A DNA stretch of 64,000 bases, taken from Aquipluma nitroreducens. GTDB taxonomy: Bacteria; Bacteroidota; Bacteroidia; Bacteroidales; Prolixibacteraceae. The notes beneath the pieces are model-generated. The model was not told the origin of the DNA. It worked only from the letters and a program-made list of their open reading frames with translations, and did not search any database. The stretch lies in NCBI RefSeq assembly GCF_009689585.1, contig NZ_AP018694.1, positions 2,929,001 to 2,993,000 on the forward strand, in the 5' to 3' direction. This document shows positions 53,718 through 61,058 of the stretch, piece after piece (position 1 is the first letter of the stretch; every line of letters starts with the position of its first letter). The position numbers and the translations under genes were made by a program.

Positions 53718-54146
53718 ATGAGCCTTGTTAAAGAATTTAAAGAGTTTGCCATGCGCGGTAACGTCGTCGATTTGGCAGTGGGTATTATCATTGGTGGCGC
53801 TTTCGGGAAAATAGTTAGTTCGGTAGTTGCCGATGTACTTATGCCACCAATTGGACTACTTCTGGGAGGTGTAAAATTTACTGACCTTAAAATTTTCCTG
53901 ACTGATCCGGTTGTTGATGCTGCCGGAGTAATTACCAAACAGGCTGTTTCAATCAACTATGGTAATTTTGTGCAAGCATTGGTCGATTTTCTGATTATTG
54001 CGTTTGCTATTTTTATGATGATTAAAGGCATGAACAGCATGAAGAAAAAGGAAGTGGCTGCAGCTGTTGAAGCTCCCGCACCTCCTCCGCCGTCTAACGA
54101 AGAGGTTTTACTTGCTGAAATCAGAGACATTCTGAAGAATAAGTAA
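53718..54146 (+). CDS. mscL: Large-conductance mechanosensitive channel
   Basis: 142 residues, family length. Start [20 protein letters not shown], pore helix 1 [19 protein letters not shown], the periplasmic loop, helix 2 [20 protein letters not shown] and a cytoplasmic helix bundle after the proline-rich [21 protein letters not shown]. It opens under membrane tension to release solutes in osmotic downshock. A terminator follows. Confidence 0.97.
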   Translation: MSLVKEFKEFAMRGNVVDLAVGIIIGGAFGKIVSSVVADVLMPPIGLLLGGVKFTDLKIFLTDPVVDAAGVITKQAVSINYGNFVQALVDFLIIAFAIFMMIKGMNSMKKKEVAAAVEAPAPPPPSNEEVLLAEIRDILKNK

Positions 54147-54163
54147 GATTTATCAATTGATAT

Positions 54164-54206
54164 AAAAGCAACGACGATCTGGAAACGGGTTGTCGTTGCT
54201 TTTTCT
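54164..54206 (+). terminator. Terminator after mscL
   Basis: AAAAGCAACGAC (54164-54175) pairs perfectly with GTCGTTGCTTTT (54192-54203), then T residues. Confidence 0.88.
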
Positions 54207-54282
54207 AAAAAGGTGGCGAATAGTTTGTCAGCCAATGCTTTTTTTGCGACTTTTGGTTATCCTGAATTTAAATAACACTCTG

Positions 54283-55188
54283 ATGATTTATCCTGAATAC
54301 CTTCAAAAAGGCGACCGAATACGGATTGTTGCCCCAGCCGGCAAAGTTTCGAAAGATAAGTTGCTTCCCGGCATTGAACTTTTGCAGGATATGGGCTATG
54401 AGGTAATTGTTGGCAAGCATGTTTTTAATCGGCATTTTCAATATGCCGGAACCGATGAGCAGCGGGCAACCGATTTTCAGGAAGCGATAAATGACACTCA
54501 AACCAAGGCGATTATTTGCGCACGTGGCGGTTACGGTTCGGTTCGGATCATCAGTAAACTCGATTTTTCGTCCTTGCTGAAAAGCCCCAAATGGCTGGTT
54601 GGATTCAGCGATATTACGGTGTTTCATTCAGTTCTCAACAAACTTGGGTTGGCAAGTATTCATGGCGCAATGCCAGCCTTTTTTCTTGAAAATAAGAAAC
54701 CAACAAAAAGCTTCCATAGCCTGATGGAAGTGCTTACCTCCGGAAATTCCGAATTGAACTTTGAATCTCATCCGCTGAATTGCAAAGGTAGTTGTTCCGG
54801 AGAACTGGTGGGAGGAAACTTGTCGTTGCTTTACAGCCTTCAGGGAACGCCGTGGCAGTTGGATACCAAAGGCAAAATTTTGCTGATCGAAGATTTATCG
54901 GAATACTTGTATCATCTCGACCGGATGATGCAGAATTTCAAGCTGTCGGGCCAGTTAAATGATTTGGCCGGGCTGGTCGTAGGAGGTTTTACCGAAATGC
55001 AGGACAACGAAAGTCCGTATGGAAAAACGGCATACGAAATTATCTACGAAGCAATTGAAGGGTGCCATTTCCCGGTTTGTTTTGATATCCCGTCGGGACA
55101 TATTCCCAAAAACCTGTCCTTGATATTGGGTGCCAATTATCAGTTACAGGTGGCAGAAACCTGCTCATTAAAACGTATTCAGAAATGA
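54283..55188 (+). CDS. ldcA: LD-carboxypeptidase, S66 family
   Basis: 301 residues from ATG 54283; the open frame back to 54190 overlaps the terminator. S66 features: GDRIRIVAPAGKVSKDK, nucleophile region ICARGGYGSVRII, GFSDITVFHSVL, HGAMPAFF, GGNLSLLYSLQGTPW, ILLIEDLSEYLYHLDRMM and a late histidine in SGHIPKN. It cleaves the L,D-bond of cytoplasmic tetrapeptide peptidoglycan fragments for murein recycling. Overlaps yraN by ATGA. Confidence 0.9.
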   Translation: MIYPEYLQKGDRIRIVAPAGKVSKDKLLPGIELLQDMGYEVIVGKHVFNRHFQYAGTDEQRATDFQEAINDTQTKAIICARGGYGSVRIISKLDFSSLLKSPKWLVGFSDITVFHSVLNKLGLASIHGAMPAFFLENKKPTKSFHSLMEVLTSGNSELNFESHPLNCKGSCSGELVGGNLSLLYSLQGTPWQLDTKGKILLIEDLSEYLYHLDRMMQNFKLSGQLNDLAGLVVGGFTEMQDNESPYGKTAYEIIYEAIEGCHFPVCFDIPSGHIPKNLSLILGANYQLQVAETCSLKRIQK

Positions 55189-55550
55189 ACAAGGGGCACG
55201 AACTTGGCCGAAAAGGGGAAGAACTGGCCGTTGGACACCTTCGGTCGCTCGGATACGAGATACTGGAAGTAAACTGGTTTTCGCACCATCTTGAGATTGA
55301 CATCATCGCAAAAGATGGGAACGAACTGGTTATTGTGGAAGTGAAAGCCCGTGGAACTGATTCGTACGAACATCCGTCGGAGGCCGTTTCGAATAAGAAA
55401 ATTCGCTTTCTGGTAAATGCTGCTGAAGCCTACATTCAGGAAAAAGATATTAACTTGGATACCCGATTTGATGTGATTTCTATTATTTTTTACGGCAAAG
55501 GTTTCGAAATTGAGCACTTTAAAGATGCCTTTTATCCTCCGATTGGATAA
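55185..55550 (+). CDS. yraN: UPF0102 (YraN) nuclease-like protein
   Basis: 121 residues; start overlaps the previous stop (ATGA). PD-(D/E)xK-type core: GRKGEELAVGHLRSLGYEIL, then IDIIAKDGNELVIVEVKARG. Resembles Holliday-junction resolvase-like small nucleases; the biochemical role in cells is unsettled. Its stop codon abuts the stop of the convergent receiver gene directly, with no terminator between them. Confidence 0.9.
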   Translation: MNKGHELGRKGEELAVGHLRSLGYEILEVNWFSHHLEIDIIAKDGNELVIVEVKARGTDSYEHPSEAVSNKKIRFLVNAAEAYIQEKDINLDTRFDVISIIFYGKGFEIEHFKDAFYPPIG

Positions 55551-55931
55551 CTAATAGATTAGGTGCCGGTGGAGAAGTGCAAGCAAGGTTTCTACTTTTA
55601 TCGGCTTGGTTATAAAATCGTCGCAGCCACATTCCAGAGCTTCTTCCCGGGTCGATTGCATTGCATAAGCCGATTGGATAATGACAGGCATCTCAGGAAT
55701 TAACTCTTTAATTTTAGTGGTTGCTTCAAGTCCATCCATGAGAGGTAACCTGATATCCATAATGACAGCATCAATTTCAGTATTATCTTTAATCATCTCC
55801 ACTGCCTCAACTCCATTTTTGACAAAGAAAAGGTTCGCTTTTGTTTTCTTTAGCGCTTTTTCAAACAGAAAACGACTAACGGCTTCGTCTTCAGCAATTA
55901 ATATAGTTTTGCCGGTAAAGTTGTATTCCAT
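55551..55931 (-). CDS. Stand-alone response-regulator receiver (CheY-like)
   Basis: 126 residues, one receiver domain without output domain. Acidic pocket Glu14/Asp15 (IAEDEA), phospho-acceptor Asp59 (AVIMDIRLPLMDG), Ser87 and Lys109 (FITKPIK). It presumably relays a phosphate from a distant histidine kinase or hybrid system. No kinase lies nearby. Confidence 0.9.
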   Translation of the reverse strand: MEYNFTGKTILIAEDEAVSRFLFEKALKKTKANLFFVKNGVEAVEMIKDNTEIDAVIMDIRLPLMDGLEATTKIKELIPEMPVIIQSAYAMQSTREEALECGCDDFITKPIKVETLLALLHRHLIY

Positions 55932-56031
55932 AATGAGTTAATCTAAAGTGGAAAAGTAAACACAAAAATATTAAAAATTGAGTTAACAATTTACTTTTTT
56001 TTAAACATTAGGCATAATATTCCTAGATGTC

Positions 56032-56076
56032 AAAAAAAATCCCGGTAACGCTTTAGATTTTCAAGCGCTACCGGGA
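56032..56076 (-). terminator. Terminator after the GH2 beta-mannosidase
   Basis: TCCCGGTAACGCTT pairs with AAGCGCTACCGGGA; on the minus strand the stem is followed by eight T. Confidence 0.88.
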
Positions 56077-56106
56077 GGAATAAAATCGGGGAAATTATAA
56101 CTTCAA

Positions 56107-58686
56107 TCAGAACGCTCCATCTAGTGTTTGGATAGCAAATACCTCCTGAAGTTTTTCCTTAGTCAGTTTGGTCTCAAGCTTTATTTTAACTGGCTGCGCT
56201 GGAATTAAGTCAAAATAGTTATCACTGAAAAAGCCTTCTTCGTCACCAATAGTCATGTACAGGTTTTTGGCCAATTTGTCGGTGCTCAGGCTAATTTCAA
56301 ATCCATCTTGTACGGCATTAATTTCAAATTTCACATCAGGCTTTGGAAGTAAAACATCCTTTATCGGTTTGAAATAAAGTGTATTGGTAGAAATTATTGC
56401 ATTGTTTTCGACCAACTCAACAACAAAAAGCTGTTTGTTAGCCTGAATATTCTTCATGAAATCGGAGTTTTTTGTTCCGAAGAACGTATTGCTTGAGTTT
56501 GCCGGAACTGTAACATCTTTCGTTTCTTTCCAGATTTCTTTGCCATCAAAATCGAGGACTTTGGTCACCAGTTGAGCTTTTATTTCACTGAGCTTGTCGT
56601 TGATAATGTCCACTTTAAGCGAATCATTGTTGGTATATGGCGAAACCAAAACAGGCTCAAACCCTTTTTTAGCGAAATACTGTAAAGCCTTCCAGCGTTG
56701 GTAATAATCGGTCGAACTCCACGATGCAACCGGCCAACAATCGTTAATTTGCCACACCAGACTTCCCATGCAGAAAGGCGCAGCGCGACGGTGACCTTCG
56801 AGTGCAAATTTGATTCCTTCGGCTTGCAACACATGGTTTACATACAGGAATGATTCAAAATTCTTCGGTTTTTTATAATCCTGAAGCATGTAATATTCGA
56901 TGGTTCCATTCCCGATTGAAGACCGCTGGTGCGATTTCATTACTTCCGAGAAAATGTCATAATCTTCAGGAGTAGCATATTGCTTTACTGTTTTCATTTC
57001 AGGAAATGACTGAAAGCCGTACTCGCTCATGAAACGTGCAATGTGCGTGGCATACATTTTAAACGGATCTTTTCCCCACCAAACGCCCCAATAATGGTCA
57101 TCGCCATTATTCAAGTCAGATGGATTTCCCATTCCGGCGCATGGCGACGAGTCCCAATAACTGCGGCCCGGATCGTATGTTGCAACGGCGTCGGGTAAAA
57201 TGTGGTGGAAAATATCAGTGTACGATTTCCATATTTTATCGGCATTCTCTTTGCTTTTCGCTTCCTCTTTCTGCTTCCAGCCCCAACCAAACCAGGCAGC
57301 CAGAATTTCATTATTTCCGCACCACATGGCAATACTTGGGTGATTGCGCATTCGTTTGATGTTGTCGGCAGCTTCTTGCTTTACGTTTTCCAGAAAGGCG
57401 TCGTCGCCGGGGAACATGGCACAAGCGAACATGAAGTCCTGCCAAACCAAAATCCCGTTTTGGTCGCACAAGTCATAGAGACGGTCGTTTTCATAAATAC
57501 CGCCACCCCAAATACGGAGCATGTTGAAATTTGAAATTTTGGAAGTGTTGATTACTTTTTGATACATTTCGTCGGTTACCCGAGCCGGAAAAACATCGTT
57601 TGGAATGTAGTTCGCGCCCTTCATAAATACCGGTACGCCGTTTAGTTTGAAGTAAAACGAAGTTCCGTTGGCATCTTTGTCGCGAACCAGTTGGAGTGTG
57701 CGAATGCCAATACGTTCTGATTTTTCAGTAATGCGTTTACCAATCTCTAATTTCCCTTTAATGTTATACAGGTGAGCTTCTCCTAGACCGTTTGTCCACC
57801 ACAATTTTGGGTTTTCAATTTTGAAATCGACCGGATAAGTTGAGATTCCTTTGGTAAGTTTGATGTTCGTACGAGCCAGTTCATTACCATCGTTTTGGAT
57901 GGTTACGGTTGCTTCATTGACCGCATTTGCCTCAATTTCAAATACAGCGGTTAAACTTGCTTCTTTTTCTGAAACCGAATTTTGTTTCAGTTGCAGATTC
58001 TCGATACGGGCATCGTCCCAAACGGTCAGGTAAACAGGTCGCCACAATCCGCTTGAAACCAAGCGTGGCCCCCAGTCCCAGCCAAAATGGTAGCCGGCCT
58101 TTCGGGTATAAACCGAAACCATTTTTCCATCTGGAACTTCGCCATTTATGGCCTGATCGTTATCCGAAACAGGAATCACATAACCGTTGGCATCGTATTT
58201 CTTTAATCCTTCAATAATGGGCGAACGAAATAAAATTCGCAATTCGTTGGCTCCTTCTTTGACCTGAGGTTTTACATCAACCAGCCATTCGCGGAACATG
58301 TTATCGGCTGATAAAACCTGTGTGCCATTTACAAAAACGTCAGCATAGGTGTCCAATCCTTTAAAATCGAGGGCAATGCGGTCACGTTTAATGGCATCAG
58401 GATCGATGTTAAATGTAGTTTTGTATTCCCAGTTTACTTTGTCTATCCATTGTAGTTTATGTTCGTTCAGGCGGTAAAACGGGTCTTCTATTTTGCCGTT
58501 TGCCAATAAGTCGGTGTGCACACAACCCGGAACGGTTGCCGGAAGCCATTCTTCTTTATCGGCTTGATGGAAGGTCCAGTTAGCAGAAATTTTGGTGGCG
58601 ACCATCAGACTGGCATCTTTTTTCTGACATCCAACCAGCGAAATGGCGCTAAGTAATGCTATACCAAGAATTTGTTTTCGATTCAT
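56107..58686 (-). CDS. Lipoprotein beta-mannosidase, GH2 family
   Basis: 859 residues with a lipobox (ISLVGC, Cys20). GH2 order: jelly-roll sugar-binding domain (WTFHQADKEEWLPATVPGCV, VFVNGTQVL), immunoglobulin-like domain, TIM barrel (about 330-640) and C-terminal beta domains. Acid/base Glu460 in WCGNNEIL and nucleophile Glu555 in FMSEYGFQSFP; WDWGPRL in the sugar-binding part and the WCGNNE motif favour beta-mannosidase over beta-galactosidase. It releases mannose from mannan or glycoprotein oligosaccharides, probably anchored in the envelope. Single gene. Confidence 0.92.
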   Translation of the reverse strand: MNRKQILGIALLSAISLVGCQKKDASLMVATKISANWTFHQADKEEWLPATVPGCVHTDLLANGKIEDPFYRLNEHKLQWIDKVNWEYKTTFNIDPDAIKRDRIALDFKGLDTYADVFVNGTQVLSADNMFREWLVDVKPQVKEGANELRILFRSPIIEGLKKYDANGYVIPVSDNDQAINGEVPDGKMVSVYTRKAGYHFGWDWGPRLVSSGLWRPVYLTVWDDARIENLQLKQNSVSEKEASLTAVFEIEANAVNEATVTIQNDGNELARTNIKLTKGISTYPVDFKIENPKLWWTNGLGEAHLYNIKGKLEIGKRITEKSERIGIRTLQLVRDKDANGTSFYFKLNGVPVFMKGANYIPNDVFPARVTDEMYQKVINTSKISNFNMLRIWGGGIYENDRLYDLCDQNGILVWQDFMFACAMFPGDDAFLENVKQEAADNIKRMRNHPSIAMWCGNNEILAAWFGWGWKQKEEAKSKENADKIWKSYTDIFHHILPDAVATYDPGRSYWDSSPCAGMGNPSDLNNGDDHYWGVWWGKDPFKMYATHIARFMSEYGFQSFPEMKTVKQYATPEDYDIFSEVMKSHQRSSIGNGTIEYYMLQDYKKPKNFESFLYVNHVLQAEGIKFALEGHRRAAPFCMGSLVWQINDCWPVASWSSTDYYQRWKALQYFAKKGFEPVLVSPYTNNDSLKVDIINDKLSEIKAQLVTKVLDFDGKEIWKETKDVTVPANSSNTFFGTKNSDFMKNIQANKQLFVVELVENNAIISTNTLYFKPIKDVLLPKPDVKFEINAVQDGFEISLSTDKLAKNLYMTIGDEEGFFSDNYFDLIPAQPVKIKLETKLTKEKLQEVFAIQTLDGAF

Positions 58687-58730
58687 GATCTATTTGTTTG
58701 TGGATTTGAGTAGTGTAAAAATGGGAAAAA

Positions 58731-58772
58731 TTTGGGAGACAGGGAAGGGGGAAATGGAGAACGGAAACCGGA
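58731..58772. repeat. Purine-rich GGAGAACGGAAAC intergenic repeat
   Basis: GGGAGACAGGGAAGGGGGAA then GGAGAACGGAAACCGG. It shares an exact 13-bp core with the minus strand of 6506-6587. Confidence 0.45.
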
Positions 58773-58795
58773 TTCAGATGTCTGATTTTTAACTG

Positions 58796-58803
58796 TACCT
58801 TTG
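58796..58803 (+). promoter_or_regulatory. Putative -7 promoter element of the DEAD-box helicase gene
   Basis: TACCTTTG is a perfect TAnnTTTG that ends 4 nt before the ATG, so the transcript would start at or next to the start codon. Confidence 0.5.
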
Positions 58804-58807
58804 TCGG

Positions 58808-60118
58808 ATGACAAATCCGATTAAAAATCAAACGAGTATTTTGGAGAAACTGAGCATTGAGAAACTCAATGCCATGCAGGAAGAGGCTCAGGAAGCGATT
58901 CTTACCAATCCTGAAATAGTATTGCTTTCGCCAACGGGAACAGGCAAAACACTGGCTTTTCTTTTACCTATTATTGCCGAACTCGATATTAATTGCCCTG
59001 AAGTTCAGGTGCTGATTGTGGTACCTTCGCGCGAACTGGCAATTCAGATCGAACAAGTTATCCGCGAAATGGGATCGGGCTATAAAGCCAATGCGGTTTA
59101 CGGCGGAAGAACAGGGTCGAAAGATAAAACGGAGATCAAACACCGTCCGGCCATTTTGATTGGAACTCCAGGAAGGATCGCCGATCATTTGCGCAGGGAA
59201 AACTTCTCGGCAGAGTTTGTAGCTACGCTAGTTCTTGATGAATTCGACAAGTCTCTGGAAATAGGATTCGAATCTGAAATGAATGAAATACTGGCTTTGT
59301 TGCCAAAAGTTCAGAAAAAAATCCTCACCTCAGCCACTCAGGAAGTTGAAATTCCAAAGTTCGTAGGACTTAACGACCCACAAATTATCGATTATTTGCA
59401 TGAGGGAAATTCACAACTAAAAGTCAAAACTGTACTTTCAGCTTCACCCGATAAAGTGGAAACCTTGGCCGAACTGCTTTGCCATTTGGGAAATCAGCCC
59501 GGAATTGTGTTTTGCAATTTCAAGGATACCATTCAGGAAGTGAGCGATTTTTTGAATCGGAATAACATTGGTCATGGCTGTTTTTATGGTGGAATGGAGC
59601 AAAAAGACAGGGAACGCGCACTCATCAAATTCAGGAATGGAACACATCAGTTAATTGTTGCTACCGACCTTGCTGCTCGTGGAATTGACATTCCGGAGAT
59701 TAAATTTATCATCCATTTTCAACTTCCGCAAAGGGCTCACGAATTTACGCACCGAAACGGTCGCACCGCTCGCATGTTTAACGACGGAACGGCCTACGTA
59801 ATCAAAGGAAAGAATGAAAATCTGCCTGATTTTGTTGAGAATGCCGAAATTGAAATGCTACAGAAAGCACCGTTACCATTGCCTTCAATCTGGAGAACTT
59901 TGTTTGTTTCGGGAGGACGAAAAGACAAAATTTCGAAGGGCGACATTGCTGGCTTATTCATAAAACAAGGAAAACTAGGGAATGATCAGATTGGAATCAT
60001 CGAAATCAAAACTGATTGTGCTTTTGTTGCAGTTCAGGCTTCGGAAGTAAATTCATTGATTAAACTGGTTGATAACAGTAAGTTGAAAAATAAAAAGGTT
60101 AGGGTGACGGAGATTTAA
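58808..60118 (+). CDS. DEAD-box RNA helicase with DbpA-type C-terminal domain
   Basis: 436 residues. Helicase motifs: SPTGTGKT (I, 41-48), VPSREL (Ia), TPGR (Ib), LVLDEFD (II, a DEFD variant), SAT (III), ATDLAARGIDIP (V) and HRNGRTAR (VI). The C-terminal 75 residues (GDIAGLFIKQGKLGNDQIG ... KNKKVRVTEI) match the DbpA RNA-recognition domain, which in E. coli targets 23S rRNA during ribosome assembly. A role in 50S biogenesis is thus likely. Confidence 0.92.
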   Translation: MTNPIKNQTSILEKLSIEKLNAMQEEAQEAILTNPEIVLLSPTGTGKTLAFLLPIIAELDINCPEVQVLIVVPSRELAIQIEQVIREMGSGYKANAVYGGRTGSKDKTEIKHRPAILIGTPGRIADHLRRENFSAEFVATLVLDEFDKSLEIGFESEMNEILALLPKVQKKILTSATQEVEIPKFVGLNDPQIIDYLHEGNSQLKVKTVLSASPDKVETLAELLCHLGNQPGIVFCNFKDTIQEVSDFLNRNNIGHGCFYGGMEQKDRERALIKFRNGTHQLIVATDLAARGIDIPEIKFIIHFQLPQRAHEFTHRNGRTARMFNDGTAYVIKGKNENLPDFVENAEIEMLQKAPLPLPSIWRTLFVSGGRKDKISKGDIAGLFIKQGKLGNDQIGIIEIKTDCAFVAVQASEVNSLIKLVDNSKLKNKKVRVTEI

Positions 60119-60119
60119 C

Positions 60120-60176
60120 GGGTGGTGCGATTTTCAATCGCATTTTATATTTCAGCGATTATAAATCGCTGCACCA
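60120..60176. repeat. REP-like element, left copy, overlapping the 3' end of the RAYT gene
   Basis: GGGTG (60120-60124) ... GCACCA frames two hairpins: GCGATT-TTC-AATCGC (60127-60141) and AGCGATT-ATA-AATCGCT (60154-60170), joined by a T-rich spacer. The last codons and stop of the transposase gene fall inside it. Confidence 0.8.
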
Positions 60177-60887
60177 AGTCACAGCCCAAGTACCTTTCCA
60201 ATTTCTCCAATCGCTTACCAAACCTGCTTTTACCGGATTGTTAAGGGTATATCTTACAGCATAATATAAATGCTTTTCATCACGAATGGTTGTATCGAAG
60301 CTTTCTTTCTGCCAAAGAGTCCCTTGCCTGTTTTCTGCCTTATTGATTTGATTGGCTGAGAATCGCTTTACCGACTGAAGGAAATCCTGCAAATAAACCG
60401 GATTTCCTTCCTGGTCTTTCTCAAACAATTCAAAAACCCAAAGAACATGGTTGTGCATGATTGAAAAGGCCAGATTTGTTAGCTTTTTACCCTCCCAGAA
60501 TTTTAAAGCCTGGACTAAAATTTCGGTATTTCCCGTTCTTGACAAGTCAAATGCCTGATTCCGTGCCGAATCCAATAAATCATCGTAGGCTTTGATGTAT
60601 TTCTTCCTGACCAAATAGTACTCTTGTTTAAGTTTTTCTACGGGTGTCGCGAGTTCGGTTGCAGAGAATTCCAATTCGCGTTTGATTATTTTCGGCGAAT
60701 CGGAATTCGCCGCACCCGAACTTTTTCGAAGATTAGAAATCTCCGCACTCAGCATTTCCAGTCTCTGAGTGTACCTTTCCAAAGCTTTGGGAGGAACCGC
60801 ATCTATTAGGTTCCAAGTCACAAAATAAGCTTGACCGGGTTGTTGGAAATGAGGTAGAATGTGTCGATATGCTTCCTTTTTCTCCAT
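60159..60887 (-). CDS. REP-associated tyrosine transposase (RAYT), probably degenerate
   Basis: 242 residues from ATG 60887 (MEKKEAYRHILPHFQQPGQA); earlier in-frame starts fall in the right REP-like element. Y1_Tnp family: QAYFVTWNLIDAVPPKALERY, IMHNHVLWVFELFEK, FLQSVKRFSANQINKAENR and YAVRYTLNNPVKAGLV with the candidate catalytic tyrosine. The HUH histidine pair is altered: MPNHVHW of homologues reads MHNHVLW, so the second histidine is Leu149. Residues 57-82 are an in-frame 26-residue insertion encoded by a REP-like palindrome. Such enzymes mobilise REP palindromes; this one may be inactive. Confidence 0.85.
   Translation of the reverse strand: MEKKEAYRHILPHFQQPGQAYFVTWNLIDAVPPKALERYTQRLEMLSAEISNLRKSSGAANSDSPKIIKRELEFSATELATPVEKLKQEYYLVRKKYIKAYDDLLDSARNQAFDLSRTGNTEILVQALKFWEGKKLTNLAFSIMHNHVLWVFELFEKDQEGNPVYLQDFLQSVKRFSANQINKAENRQGTLWQKESFDTTIRDEKHLYYAVRYTLNNPVKAGLVSDWRNWKGTWAVTWCSDL
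60641..60718. repeat. REP-like element inserted within the RAYT coding sequence
   Basis: GGGTG (60642-60646) and CACCC (60713-60717) frame an imperfect hairpin CGCGAGTTCGG/CCAATTCGCG and a perfect one GGCGAAT-CGGA-ATTCGCC (60694-60711), with a T-rich spacer between. Architecture and orientation equal the two flanking elements. It spans 26 codons exactly and keeps the frame open. Confidence 0.75.
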
Positions 60888-60926
60888 GAGTATATTGCTT
60901 TGGTATAGCAATTTACAAAAAATATT

Positions 60927-60983
60927 GGGTGGTACGGTTTGTACCCGCACTTTTTAAAACGGAGATTAAAAATCTCCGCACCC
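60927..60983. repeat. REP-like element, right copy, upstream of the RAYT gene
   Basis: GGGTG (60927-60931) and CACCC (60979-60983) frame GGTAC-GGTTT-GTACC (60931-60945) and GGAGATT-AAA-AATCTCC (60961-60977). Same orientation and layout as the left copy with different stem sequences. Confidence 0.8.
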
Positions 60984-61002
60984 AATGCGATGCTTATTTC
61001 AA

Positions 61003-61035
61003 ACAAAAAGCCCGATGCAAATCCTGCACCGGGCT
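61003..61035 (-). terminator. Terminator after the GH94 gene
   Basis: AGCCCGATGCA (61009-61019) pairs with TGCACCGGGCT (61025-61035); on the minus strand a T-tract follows. Confidence 0.82.
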
Positions 61036-61058
61036 ACGTATAATTCAAAAATAACCAT

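Noticed and set aside
60818-61006. 62-codon minus-strand ORF upstream of the RAYT gene
   Set aside because: Overlaps the REP-like element and the transposase start in another frame; no protein features.
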